A stretch of 64,000 bases of DNA from Emiliania huxleyi CCMP1516 (Eukaryota; Haptophyta; Isochrysidales; Noelaerhabdaceae), in the NCBI RefSeq assembly GCF_000372725.1, contig NW_005199577.1, forward strand, positions 48,310 through 112,309, given 5' to 3'. Positions 42,501 through 51,443 of this stretch are shown here, piece after piece. The translations under genes were made by a program, and so were the position numbers. Positions within the stretch are counted from its first letter, which is position 1, and every line of letters begins with the position of its first letter. The notes beneath the pieces are model-generated. The model was not told the DNA's origin. It ran no database searches and saw only the letters and a list, made by a program, of their open reading frames with translations.

Positions 42501-43334
42501 GAAGGGGATGAGACCACCCGTGTTACCCGTCATGCTCAGGTAGTAAGTGACCGTGTTCAGGATCTTGTCGAGGATCCACTGCTGAATCACGAGCTGGTCG
42601 GATGCGGCCTTGAGTGCTCGGTCGTTGGTCGCCGACACGGCGCAGTTGGTTGTGAGGGCACTGGCAGGCACAGTAAGCCCATTTTTAAATGTGATCGTGA
42701 GGTTCTCGTAGTCGATCGTTGCGGTGTTCGGGAGCGGCAGGTTCATCACCATAGACTCGTTGCCGATGTGCCAGCAGCGCTCTACGAAGCTCTGCTTCTG
42801 CATGATCGCCGCGGTCCACACGTTGGCAGTGATTGGCGACGGAGAAAGCAGCTCGCGGCTCTGCTGGATGTCGATGCCCTCCTTGCGCGCGTTATCCAGC
42901 GAGAGCTTGTCGTAGTCCCTTTGGCTCATTCCGTCCTGCTTGGCCAGTTCTCGAATCCGCTTCATCTCGTCCTCGCCGTCGATCGTGTCGGGAGGCGACG
43001 TTGTGCACTTGATCCATTTGTTCTCCTTGTTTGAGACGTACCTGGATCGGACAAAGTGCGACGTTAGCAGGCACGGGCAAAGAGACGGGTGAGAATGAGC
43101 ACAGGCGGAGGCGGGTGGGCGGGCGGAGGCACACCAGAGTGGTGCGGTTGCGCAATCAGCAGAGACCGGCACGTAATCTTTCACAGTCGGGCAGACGCCG
43201 CTGAGGAATGTTTCCTCGACGGCCGTCGAAATGAGTGGACTGCGCTGTCCGACGGCTGCTTCTCTCAAATGGATCGTCGGCAGGGCGTGGGCAGCGCCGA
43301 CGGCGCTCAGCATCAGCTTCAAGAAGATCGGCAT
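39588..43334 (-). CDS. Very large secreted glycoprotein, family unknown
   Basis: About 1217 residues after removal of one intron (43042-43134, GT-AG, joining APLW to YVSNKENKW). The N-terminus MPIFLKLMLSAVGAAHALP is a signal peptide. The first third is helical, with a hydrophobic patch (NTGGLIPFFGNSADSAIEII) and a long coiled-coil (about 42200-42480; LGEAQTHATDLATEAQKRAD and KELQRLDDKIDQRVEAASQK). The C-terminal two thirds are rich in paired Cys (YQCQQCVFG, CSFPTCLYW, HYACCPVPE, LCCDGRH, MDLCCLN) and hold a dozen or more NxS/T sequons. No transmembrane anchor at the C-terminus. I recognise no domain. Probably a secreted or wall/scale-associated structural protein; that is inference. Confidence 0.8.
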   Translation of the reverse strand: MPIFLKLMLSAVGAAHALPTIHLREAAVGQRSPLISTAVEETFLSGVCPTVKDYVPVSADCATAPLWCASARPPASACAHSHPSLCPCLLTSHFVRSRYVSNKENKWIKCTTSPPDTIDGEDEMKRIRELAKQDGMSQRDYDKLSLDNARKEGIDIQQSRELLSPSPITANVWTAAIMQKQSFVERCWHIGNESMVMNLPLPNTATIDYENLTITFKNGLTVPASALTTNCAVSATNDRALKAASDQLVIQQWILDKILNTVTYYLSMTGNTGGLIPFFGNSADSAIEIIVDTLVFMQDEVSLAIELEQFRLGEAQTHATDLATEAQKRADANTRQVKDKATACIEEAIANVDKELQRLDDKIDQRVEAASQKLRLEAASSMLTRLRTEYALVRQSAWTAMTQGVVPGWGVVDELLDKYVAMAGAMEAVQSAEVLTEGFSAAQALMDLSTQAFGDLRSLLRGRFGVDLGESTNTRPKLVEDASGNSSFALAPTTCTNVTVVADASCTAEDVECGIVSALLPNTTKADAMCQKAMPRSDLLEETTQRILNAYEEIVIAFIEHELEATFAPELCQASYGNRSAPGLINSTSPELDWVARQEACSMIDDSYPSDQYHGSLNIKGYGWPRYQCQQCVFGQSPIPSIDGSKTEGCSNSTNGAPIVQSPNLPKSTWGPPMMQVSAQLAERCEEHNKDIRLFGTGWTNLDIPTVNCSTKPGTSYPPWCNAQECSFPTCLYWDDSQLVGTSPAQAFPRNSFAMKNYETAYEWDRIEPSVVTGLDVLPAIPPVNITFKTFKSSAGKSWSNISDTCADDGQQLCSYSQVCPLGTGSPPNGGTQSSPGQIPLWTPVTRPNGMQDWVRVGSSGPTCISLLDIGFKDLDEYIKTTDKDWDPNSISHYACCPVPEPALGMSLRRHILESTAPTTTSPASTYQGFTVTLTYYDDQFQRTSTRPFAVMQRIQEELGSERSQWLLGAHSDAGSPAPPPATCDAGFLPLSQTKRCSYGGYTCVKAAGDGGPDGQDGDGPLCCDGRHAELRACVPCAETLLAKPEDTETTRYSYTTPGTCIVAHRASKEAFFLDNRTEVTGLRTLDETDKKITPCEVSSSNPQCVTEAMAFKNINASLDIDASPAGPRFKELIKGKWAKPQNGESSYRLIFAELYRQLWARTQRLQVGYVDLESSTGPVNLIDETCALVRSTVTSEGANETKYFLAPVSSRAMDLCCLNAAGNQGNVTLVVETGQLPRYECDRVHLG

Positions 43335-44260
43335 GGTTGGGTTCTGAAGACAGTGAGAGATGGTGTGGCGCATTCGAGGGCGCGTCGCGGCTGCGTGGCG
43401 GAGTGGCGCGGCAGGGCTCGGGCTGGCAGCGCACTGGAAGGGGTCTCCTTTTTGCAAAGGTTGAATCCTCCGGTCGACTGGTATCCCTTCAATTCCGGCG
43501 CACCATTCCTTGTTTCGTCCTTCTCCAAATGCATAAATAAATATTACGAGATGGGGAGAGAGAGAGAGATGGGTAAAAAGGAACAGGTCCCCGCCCTTGC
43601 GATCTTTGTAATCTCGGGTAATCTCGGGTAATCTCGGGTAATCTCGTGGCAGTACGCCTACCGAGCCGACTGGTGGGCACGGCCGGCCTGTTTTGCGGAC
43701 TATTTCGACGCGGCGGGAGAGCCTCCCGCGCAGCTCGCCACGCGCGCCGCCCCCTTCGCGATGCACTTCCAGGGCTCCTCTGGCCGCCAACGGCTGGGCT
43801 GGTGTGTCGCGACAGTCACGAGGTTCTTCTCGCGCCTGCTCACAGTCCCAAGCATGGAGACGCGCCGCCCAGAACCCGTGCGGCGTGCGGCCTGGCACTG
43901 GCCGGCTAGGATCGGCTAGCATCGGCCCATCTCTGGCCAAATCTCAGTAGATCGCGGCTAGTCCCGCGCTTTGACTCTCGATCCAGCATGTGGCTTACGC
44001 CCTGGCGGGAGGAGGACGAGAAGGCGGGAGGAGGGCGGCGGCGAGGGCACGTCCCGGGCCGCCGCGGCTCTCGCGCTCGCCGCCCGCCGCTGTACCCATT
44101 CTTGTGTCGAGGTGGATGGCTACGGAGGCGGCCGGCGGTAGCAGCAGTGGTGGCGGCGTCAGCGGCAGCATCAGCGCTAGCATCAGCGGCAGTCGACGTG
44201 GGTTGATTGATATTTCTGGGTTGGGCCTTGCACAGGTAATAGGAGCGTCATTTTGTACCC
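43335..44260. other. Intergenic, repeats only
   Basis: Contains the inverted partner of the 25758 element (43568-43597) followed by three to four tandem GGTAATCTCG units (43612-43650). The frames in 43960-44210 lack family signatures. Confidence 0.5.
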
Positions 44261-44269
44261 CCCCCCCCT

Positions 44270-44400
44270 ACTTCGTGGGGACCCCCCCGCCGGTCGGTGG
44301 TCTGCCCCCGAGGAGCGAGGTGGACCGGACCCCCCCTCCGGTCGGTCGCTCTCTTGGCGGCGGGAGGTGTGACGACCGACCCCCCCCTCGGTCGGTGTCC
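44270..44400. repeat. C7-loop hairpin cluster I
   Basis: Several inverted pairs of the form GACCGR - CCCCCCC - YCGGTC, clearest at 44332-44351 (GACCGG...CCGGTC) and 44373-44394 (CGACCGA...TCGGTCG). Each loop is mostly cytosines. Confidence 0.75.
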
Positions 44401-44720
44401 TTGCCGTGAGCCCCTCAATCAAACGCTCTCGCCCTCCTTCACTAGCCGGGGCAGTCGGAGAAGGGGCAACTCCGTGCACTGACGGTCGGCCGTCAGAAAC
44501 CACGCCTGCGTGGATCGCGTCACACCAATCCTCGCTACCCAACGCGGCCAAAGGATATCCACCTCGAGAACCTCGAGAGAACCTTCTCGCGAACCGCCCG
44601 CCACGGGCGCTTCGAAATCGCCGGTTTTCACTAACAGTAACACTATGAAAACTAGTTACGCAGCCAAGCGCCAAGGAGACTTCTTCGCCGAGGCCCGAGC
44701 GAGCCCGACTCCACACACAT

Positions 44721-44981
44721 ATGTGGAGCATCCACGCAGTCGCAGGCCTGATCTTGCTTGTGCCGTCGCTCTGTACAAGCTCTCTAGCTCTGGCAGCGCT
44801 CCAGTTCTCCACAGTACGCGCGCGCATCGTCCCTTCCAATGACTACGATGACTTGCCAGAGAGCTTGATCGACACATTGCCGCCGCCGTTGACGGGCTCA
44901 TCGGCTTCCGAGTCGCTCAAGCGACAGCAAATGGCAATCGATCCGGGTGCTGGACGCCGCTTCATGAGCAACTCAGTTTAA
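44721..44981 (+). CDS. Small secreted ORF, unknown
   Basis: Eighty-six residues starting with ATG. A strong signal-peptide-like N-terminus (HAVAGLILLVPSLCTSSLAL) is followed by a short acidic/Pro stretch (SNDYDDLPESLIDTLPPP). No family recognised. It lies between the two C7-hairpin clusters. Could be a short real gene or the first exon of one. Confidence 0.4.
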   Translation: MWSIHAVAGLILLVPSLCTSSLALAALQFSTVRARIVPSNDYDDLPESLIDTLPPPLTGSSASESLKRQQMAIDPGAGRRFMSNSV

Positions 44982-45055
44982 GAGATTACTAATAGATACT
45001 AATTTATTCACAGCTGCGGCGAGCATGTAACCTATGTGCGGTGTGACCCTCGAGC

Positions 45056-45190
45056 CAACCCGACCGACCGACCGACCCCCCCCTCGGTCTGCGCTCCGAC
45101 CGACCGGACCCCCCCTCCGCGCCTCCGGTCTGCGGTATTCCGCGGCCGCCGACCGGGCCCCCCCTGCGGTCGGTCGGTCTGCGCTGGGCG
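45056..45190. repeat. C7-loop hairpin cluster II
   Basis: Three more copies of the same design: GACCGAC-C7-TCGGTC, GACCGGAC-C6-TCCGCGCCTCCGGTC and GACCGGGC-C6-TGCGGTCGGTC. Same orientation as cluster I, about 790 bp away. Confidence 0.75.
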
Positions 45191-45301
45191 CTCAAACCGC
45201 GAAGTCGGCCTGTTCACTACAATATGACGCTCATGTGTGTTAGCGCGTTATTTTCTTCGACGACGTCATGCTGGCGCCGGTGACCTTGATTGAGCGAGCC
45301 G

Positions 45302-48197
45302 ATGAACTCGTTCGCTGCTCTCCAGGACACTGACGCCGCCGACGAAGCAATTCGCGATGCGAGTGAGGGCTTCGACTGGCAGCGAGCAGCGGTATGCACT
45401 CAACATTCCATCTTGGTACTCGACGCCAGCGGCAGCATGCGAGAGGCGGACTGCCACAGTCACGGCCGCAACATTCCGCGCATTGAGGCGCTGTACGACG
45501 CGCTGCGCTGCGGTTTCGTCCAGCCGCAGCTCGACGCTGGCATCCCACCGTCCGAGCTCGTCTCCGTCGTGCGGATGCAGGACAGCGCGGATATCCTGCT
45601 GCAGTGTGCGCCGTTTGCGGATGTCGCCGACCTGCCACATTTGCAGCCCGCTTCACACGGCAACTACCTTCCGGCCCTCGCAAAGCTGCATTCCCTCATC
45701 CAGACGGTGGAGGCCGCCCGCGCGCAAGGCAGCGAGGCTGGACTGCCGGTGCCACCGACCATGAGCACCTGCGTGCTGTTTCTCTCCGATGGCCGGCCCT
45801 CCGATGTTGTTCTTGCGCGGGACCGCAAGAGCGAGACACGGGACCCGCGCCTTGTCAGCACGGCCGTCTGCTCCAGCGTGCGTCGGCTGTGGTACATGCT
45901 GAACGAGCGTGAGCGCGCGGCGTCGACGTTCCGATTCGTCTGCGTCGGCTTCGGCCGCGAGGACTTTTCGGTGTTGCGGAAGATGGTAGAGGACCTACCC
46001 AAGTCGGTCGGAATCTTTCGCGAGGCCACGCTCGACGAGGGATCGCTGCTCGACTCGCTGGCGACGTTCAGCGAAACGGTCACCTCGACTCGGCTCACGT
46101 CGACGGGCGGCGGACCCCGGGTCATGCGAGCCGTCGAGAAGCTCATGCACAGCGAGGACGGGACTCTGGTCGCCTTCTCTTGCTATCGCTGCGAGGTCTA
46201 CCACGTGCCGGCCACCTGGTCGGCCAACATCGCTAAGGGCCAGCTGAGCAAGAAGCGGCGCGGACAGATCCAGCCTGTGCCAGGAGATCGGCTCGCCGCC
46301 ATCTCAGATGGCTTCTTCGGCTCGGGCGGCGAGCGGAATGTCTTCCACATGCGACTCGCCACGCGCCGCTCCGGGCCGCGGCTGGACGAGAAGCAAATGT
46401 CGTTGTTCGACTTCGCCGTGGTCCGCGACGAGGTGGTGGGCTGGCTGAGTAACGCACGTATGTCCACGCCGCACCGTCCTTACTGTAGGCAGGCGAGAAG
46501 GTTCGGATTCAAGGGCTGACCGGAGCGGCGACGCAGGAGCTGAACGGCCTCCAGGGCACCCTCCGCGCGCGAGTCCTCGAGACAGGTCGCTTCTCGGTGG
46601 AGGTGGAGGTGAAGGTGAAGGAGCAGGGCCCATCGTTTGAAGACCGCTTGAAGGGGCACTTGAAGGGGCAGGCGGCCTGCACCGAGCGCACGGAGCTCAC
46701 CAAGCGCAAGGTGCTGGCTCTCAAGCCCGAGAATCTGGTGGTGTTGCGCAGCGCAGCGAAAGGCGACACGTACCTCGACTGGGATTGGGCAGAGGAAGCC
46801 TATGTTGGAAAGGAGAACAGGCGCGTCGAGAGCACCGTGGAGCGGGAGGTCGAGTTCCACGAGCGAGCTCTGCTGACACAGGCTTCGGCGGCGGCGCTGG
46901 CAGAGGAGTTCAACCGCATCGTTGCCCAGAAGAAGCTCCCGCACAACGTACCCAAGGTGAGCTACTTGAGCGATTGCCTCTTCATCCAGGCCCAGCTCGA
47001 CCGTGTCGGCAGCACCCACCTCAAAGGCCGGTTCTTCTTTGTGGAGGTGCTCGCAGCACCACAGCACTCCAGCACCTGCTCGTATCTGACGTTCCCATCC
47101 TGTGCACAGCGCCTGCTGCTCGGCAAGTATCGCAAGTGGAACACAAACTTTGGGACCGTGAGCCGCAAGACGATTTCTTCGCAGAGAGAGGCCTCTACAG
47201 TGGTGCAGGGCGGGCTCGGAGGTATCGTCGAGGAGGAGGAGCAGGAGGAGGAGGCGGAGGAGGAGGAGGAGGTTGACAACAGGCGGCGAGGATCAGATGG
47301 CGGGTGGGTGAACGAGCCGACGGCAGACGACGTGCCTCAGGCCTTTTCGCACTGGACCCACACCAAGAAGATGCAGGGCGGTCGAGGCGAGCAGGGTGGG
47401 CGCGTCATGGTGTGCGACGTGCAGGGGACCTTCGATGTGCCGACCAACACCTTCTCCCTCTCCGACCCGGTGATCCACTCAGACCTCTCCAGCAGGAGAG
47501 ACAGCCACCGCTCCTCGAGCTTTGGCCGCACCGACCGCGGCGAGGCGGGCATCGATGACTTTCTCAAGACGCACAGGCGGAGGCCGCGGGACTGCCACAC
47601 ACTCGCCGGGTGTGTCTTGACCGTAGCGCCCGCTTGAATAGGTGCAACCCCTTGTGCAAGCTCCTCGGGCTCCCCGCGAATTTGCGGTTTGACCCTCGGG
47701 CGAGTGCTGTGAGCGCTTCGGAGCACTCGGATTTGCTCGACTCTTCGCGCAACACGTCGGCCTACACAATGCACAAGACGGACCACGCGAGCCAGCGCGG
47801 GCGAGAGCGCAGTTTCACGACGCGAGAGTGCCAGGCGGCCGTCAAGCACGGTGCGAAGACGCCGCTGCGCGAGGGGAAGGTCGCTCACGACCACGACGGG
47901 TTGCGTATCGTGACAGACGCCACGCACAAGATAGCTGTGACCGGCTTCCAGCGCGACGATCCCCTCGCCTCGAACGCCCGGCCCGACCTGCTCAAGACGC
48001 AGCTCTGTTCGCGGTTCCAGCGCGACGGCTGCTGCGCAAAGGGGGCCAACTGCTGGTTCGCGCATGGAGTGGGCGAGCTGCGGCGCCGCGGTCCGCCGCC
48101 GCCACAGCCTTCGCCGCCTGATGCGGCGACGGCGGTGGCCACCGCTGCGCAGCGCGAGTCGTTGTTAGCTCAGCTGAAGCTCATCTCGCCAGAGTAG
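45302..48197 (+). CDS. vWA - alpha-kinase - CCCH zinc finger protein
   Basis: First exon: a von Willebrand A domain with the MIDAS motif LVLDASGSM. An intron at about 46449-46492 leads to an SH3-like module (KVRIQGL, LNGLQGTLRA, GRFSVEVEV ... ALKPENL). The atypical alpha-kinase domain follows: RFFFVE, LLLGKYRKWNTNFGTV, PQAFSHWTHTKK, VMVCDVQGTF, SDPVIHS, FGRTDRGEAGIDDFLKTH and, after another intron (about 47570-47640), CNPLCKLLGL. Then a DUF4258-like stretch (FTTRECQAAVKHG, HDHDGLRIVTD), then a CCCH finger LCSRFQRDGCCAKGANCWFAH. An intron near 47050-47110 and an acidic insert (EEEEQEEEAEEEEE) split the kinase. Start is the first ATG in frame. Kinase targets are unknown; the finger suggests RNA association. 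Confidence 0.85.
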
Positions 48198-49329
48198 ATG
48201 GCGGCGCTGCCGGCGGAGCAGCGGGCGCAGGTGGAGGCCCTGCTCAGGGCGCAGTAGAGTGCGCGTGTGGCCAAAGAGATGCAGGCCAGCCTGAGTCCCG
48301 TCTAGCGTGGCCCGCCGAGGCTGAGCGGCAGCGTCCAAATACGTTATAACGCACCGCAGCGTAGTGCGTACTTTTACCTGACTGTTGAGAGATGTTTCTC
48401 GTGTTTGGTTGTTTGATGTGCATGTGCATGACACACATGCATGCACATGCACATCATGTCATGGACAATGTGCATGTGCATGTGCATTGTGCTGAGGAAA
48501 CATATGGAGTTTTAGGGACCCTATATACAGGCGAGCGCCCCGCCGCCGACGGCGCGCGCACTCGGGCCTGAGGCGAGGCCGCCAGGCCGCCACCGGCGCC
48601 TCGTCTCGTCTCTCGTGCCTCCGGGCAACAGTCCACACACGCGCAGCGCTCGCCTCACTCGCCCTTGCGCGTGCGCATGCCGTGGCGTGCAATCAGCGGC
48701 CGCGCTCCCCCCGCCGCGCCGCCGCCGCCAATCATCGATAGCTGCGGCGGACGTGCGGTCTCGACGCCAACGCCTGGCCCCCTGCTCCGCCTCCGCCCGC
48801 TGTGCCGAGCAGCAGCAGCAGCTCCGCCGCCTCCGCCTCCGCCTGCACCTGCGCCTCCGCCACCCGCCGTGGCGGCGCAGAAAGCGTGGCTAGGAGTGAG
48901 CACGAGACGCGCCGAGCGGCGCCGGACACCTGCGGCGCCACCGATCCCAGCGGGCGGAGCCGGTGCAATGCCGCCTCCTCCGCCCGCGCGGCTGGGCGGC
49001 GCCTGCGGCGAGGTGAGGTAAACCCTCTCCTCACACAAGCATGGCAGTGGGGCAAGGGCCGGGCGATCCCTCGCGACTCCACGTCTAGACGACAGGAGCC
49101 CAATGGCATTCAACTGCAAGGCCCGGTGCGCGTGGGTGAGCGGCGTGTGTGTGTGTGTGTGTGGTCTGCGTGCGTGTGTCGCGCCTGCGGCGAGGCCAGA
49201 GAGAAGCGCGACACCGGCGACGGCGCTGGAGACGGGGCGCGCGACGGCACCGCCTTCGCCGCCGCCGCCGACGGCGAGGGGAGGGGGATCGCCCTCGCCT
49301 CAAGGATCTTTGCGGTCAGTCGTTGGTAG
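48198..49329. other. Intergenic with TGCATG-rich hairpin, no clear gene
   Basis: 48415-48455 forms a perfect 16-bp stem (GATGTGCATGTGCATG and its complement) with a 9-nt loop, followed by more TGCATG units to 48490. A GT run lies at 49146-49162. The long frames at 48655-49330 are Ala/Pro/Arg-rich on both strands and unsupported. Confidence 0.5.
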
Positions 49330-50754
49330 TCAAGCGGATGCGGGCGTGTTAGGCGGCCACGCCTCGACCTTCTTGGGCAGCAGCTGATTCGACAGGTCCT
49401 CTCCGTGGCCTAGGCAGCCGTGGTCACCCTTGCCCCAGGTGAAGACGGCGCCGTCGGCAGTGAAGCCGAGGTTGTGCACGACCCCAGCCGACACAGCGAC
49501 GACGCGCTGGCCAGCAATGGCCTCGATCTTCTTCGGCAGCAGCTGGTGCTGCTCGTCGCCGTGGCCCAGCCTGCCACACCCTCCAACGCCCCAGCTCCAG
49601 ACGGCACCACCGGCGGTGGTGGCGAGGCTGTGCCCGAATCCAGCCGACACAGCGACGACGCGCTGGCCAGCAATGGCCTCGATCTTCTTGGGCAGCAGCT
49701 GGCGCTGCTGGTTGCCGTGGCCCAGCTGGCCGAGACCTCCACTGCCCCAGCTCCAGAGAGCGCCGTTGGCGGTGAGGGCGAGGCTGTGTTCGCGTCCCGT
49801 CGACACAGCGATGAAACGCTGGCCAGCGAAAGCCTCGACCTTCTTCGGCTGCCACTGGGGCTGCTCGTCGCCGTGGCCTAGCTGGCCAAAGTGTCCAAAG
49901 CCCCAGCTCCACACAGCTCCGTCGGCGGTGAGGGCGAGGCTGTGGCGGGATCCTGCCGAGACGGCGACGACGCACTGGCCAGCAAAAGCCTCGACCTTCT
50001 TCGGCAGCAGCTGGTGCTGCTCGTCGCCGTGGCCCAACTGGCCCCCGTCTCCAAAGCCCCAGCTCCAGACGCTGCCGTTGGCGGTGAGGGCGAGGCTGTG
50101 CCCGAATGCGACCGAGACAGCGACGACGCGCTGCCCGGCAAATGCCTCGACCTTCGTGGGCAGCAGCTCGTGCTGGCCGTCGACTCCCCAACCCCAGCTC
50201 CAGACAGCTCCGCCGGCGGTGAGGGCGAGGCTGTGGAAATCTCCAGCCGACACGCTCACGGCGCGCTCACCCAGCGTCGACGGGAGTAGGGTTGGCGTGA
50301 TTAGCCGCGTGACGCCCGCGCCGTGGCCGAGGAGGGATGGGTGGAAGCTCGGCGCTGAACCGCACGACGAGAGCCGCCCCTCGCCGTCAATGAAAAGGCT
50401 GTGATGTTCGCTTGCGGCCGCCCTCGCCGGCGGGTTGGACTCGCACAGCAGCGCAGCGAAGCACAGCCACCGCACGGCGCAGCCCTCGCCCTCCGGCTGC
50501 GCCGGCAGCTCGAAGCCGCGCTCTTGCGCCCACAAGCGGATGGCCTCCACCACAAGCGAGGCGTGAAAGAGCAGCGAGACGGCCGCGACGCGGGCGATGT
50601 CGACGGGGCTTTCGCAGCGAGAGAGGGCGCGGACGAGGAGCTCCGTGGGAAGGTCGAGGAGGCGGGCGGGCGGTGGCGTGCTCGGCGAGGGAGCGGCGGT
50701 GGAGGCGGGGGCGGCGAGGCGGCGCGAGCGGCGCGGCGGCGGCGGGGTGGACAT
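49330..50754 (-). CDS. F-box protein with RCC1 beta-propeller (paralogue 2)
   Basis: 474 residues from ATG 50754 (MSTPPPPRRSRRLA). F-box-like LLDLPTELLVRALSRCESPV with ARVAAVSLLFHASL is followed by EAIRLWAQERGFELPAQPEG, nearly identical to the paralogue at 16316-17821. Seven RCC1-type blades follow (VVAVSAGFGHSLATTAGGAV, WSWGVGGCGRLGHGDEQHQL and so on). The acidic insert of paralogue 1 is missing. Blades are highly alike within and between the two genes, so gene conversion or recent amplification is likely. Predicted substrate adaptor of a ubiquitin ligase; target unknown. Confidence 0.85.
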   Translation of the reverse strand: MSTPPPPRRSRRLAAPASTAAPSPSTPPPARLLDLPTELLVRALSRCESPVDIARVAAVSLLFHASLVVEAIRLWAQERGFELPAQPEGEGCAVRWLCFAALLCESNPPARAAASEHHSLFIDGEGRLSSCGSAPSFHPSLLGHGAGVTRLITPTLLPSTLGERAVSVSAGDFHSLALTAGGAVWSWGWGVDGQHELLPTKVEAFAGQRVVAVSVAFGHSLALTANGSVWSWGFGDGGQLGHGDEQHQLLPKKVEAFAGQCVVAVSAGSRHSLALTADGAVWSWGFGHFGQLGHGDEQPQWQPKKVEAFAGQRFIAVSTGREHSLALTANGALWSWGSGGLGQLGHGNQQRQLLPKKIEAIAGQRVVAVSAGFGHSLATTAGGAVWSWGVGGCGRLGHGDEQHQLLPKKIEAIAGQRVVAVSAGVVHNLGFTADGAVFTWGKGDHGCLGHGEDLSNQLLPKKVEAWPPNTPASA

Positions 50755-51107
50755 CGCAAGTCCAAGAAAAACAAGAAAAACAACTGAATTTTCCTTCTTT
50801 TCCGCGCAGCGCAAGTCCCCACATCATCGCGCCATGCAGGCCCTGTCCCGCGTGGGCAGCCTCGCCTCGCGCGCCGCGTCCGCGCATCGCACGTCGCCGC
50901 CGCCCCTTCAAAGTGCGACGGCTGCGCGCAGCGGCGCAGCGACGTCGAGAGTCGTGATTTCTGGGTGTACGGTCGGCGACTTGCGCGACATCTCGAAAAA
51001 AATTCCTTCTTGGCTCTTGAAAAAATTACAAGAGGCACAACAGTGTCAAGGCGCGTGTGCTCTTAAGGTTGTGTGTCTGCCAGACTCTTGTCACGGGAAA
51101 AATAAGC
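50755..51107 (+). CDS. Possible mitochondrial leader exon, unresolved
   Basis: From ATG 50834 the frame reads MQALSRVGSLASRAASAHRT followed by a Ser/Ala/Arg-rich, acid-free stretch, as in a mitochondrial presequence, and lies 80 bp from the divergent RCC1 start. After about 50 residues the sequence turns repeat-like and no mature protein follows. Could be an orphan first exon or chance. Confidence 0.3.
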
Positions 51108-51404
51108 TCACCGCCTGGTGCACCGGGGGCCCGATGTGCAGCCAACCGGCGGCGCCAGAGGCGGCGCCAGCGCTCTCCACTGGGCGGCGAGGGCGCCGTA
51201 CGCCGCGCACTCGCGCGCCACCCTCTCCTCCAAGCCAGCCGTCCCGCTCCGCGCCGTCGGCACCAGCGGCGGCGCGGGGCCAGCCGCCGCCGCCTGTGCG
51301 CCATCCTCGAGCGCCTCCAGCGCGAGGGTGCGCCACCGGGCGGCAACCACGCCAAAGGCGGCGCACTCGCGCGCCACGCGCTCCTGCAGCGAAACGACGG
51401 GTGG

Positions 51405-51443
<39 letters not shown>

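Noticed and set aside
48655-49330. Candidate gene between the kinase and RCC1 paralogue 2
   Set aside because: Frames on both strands are Ala/Pro/Arg/Gly low complexity with no conserved block.
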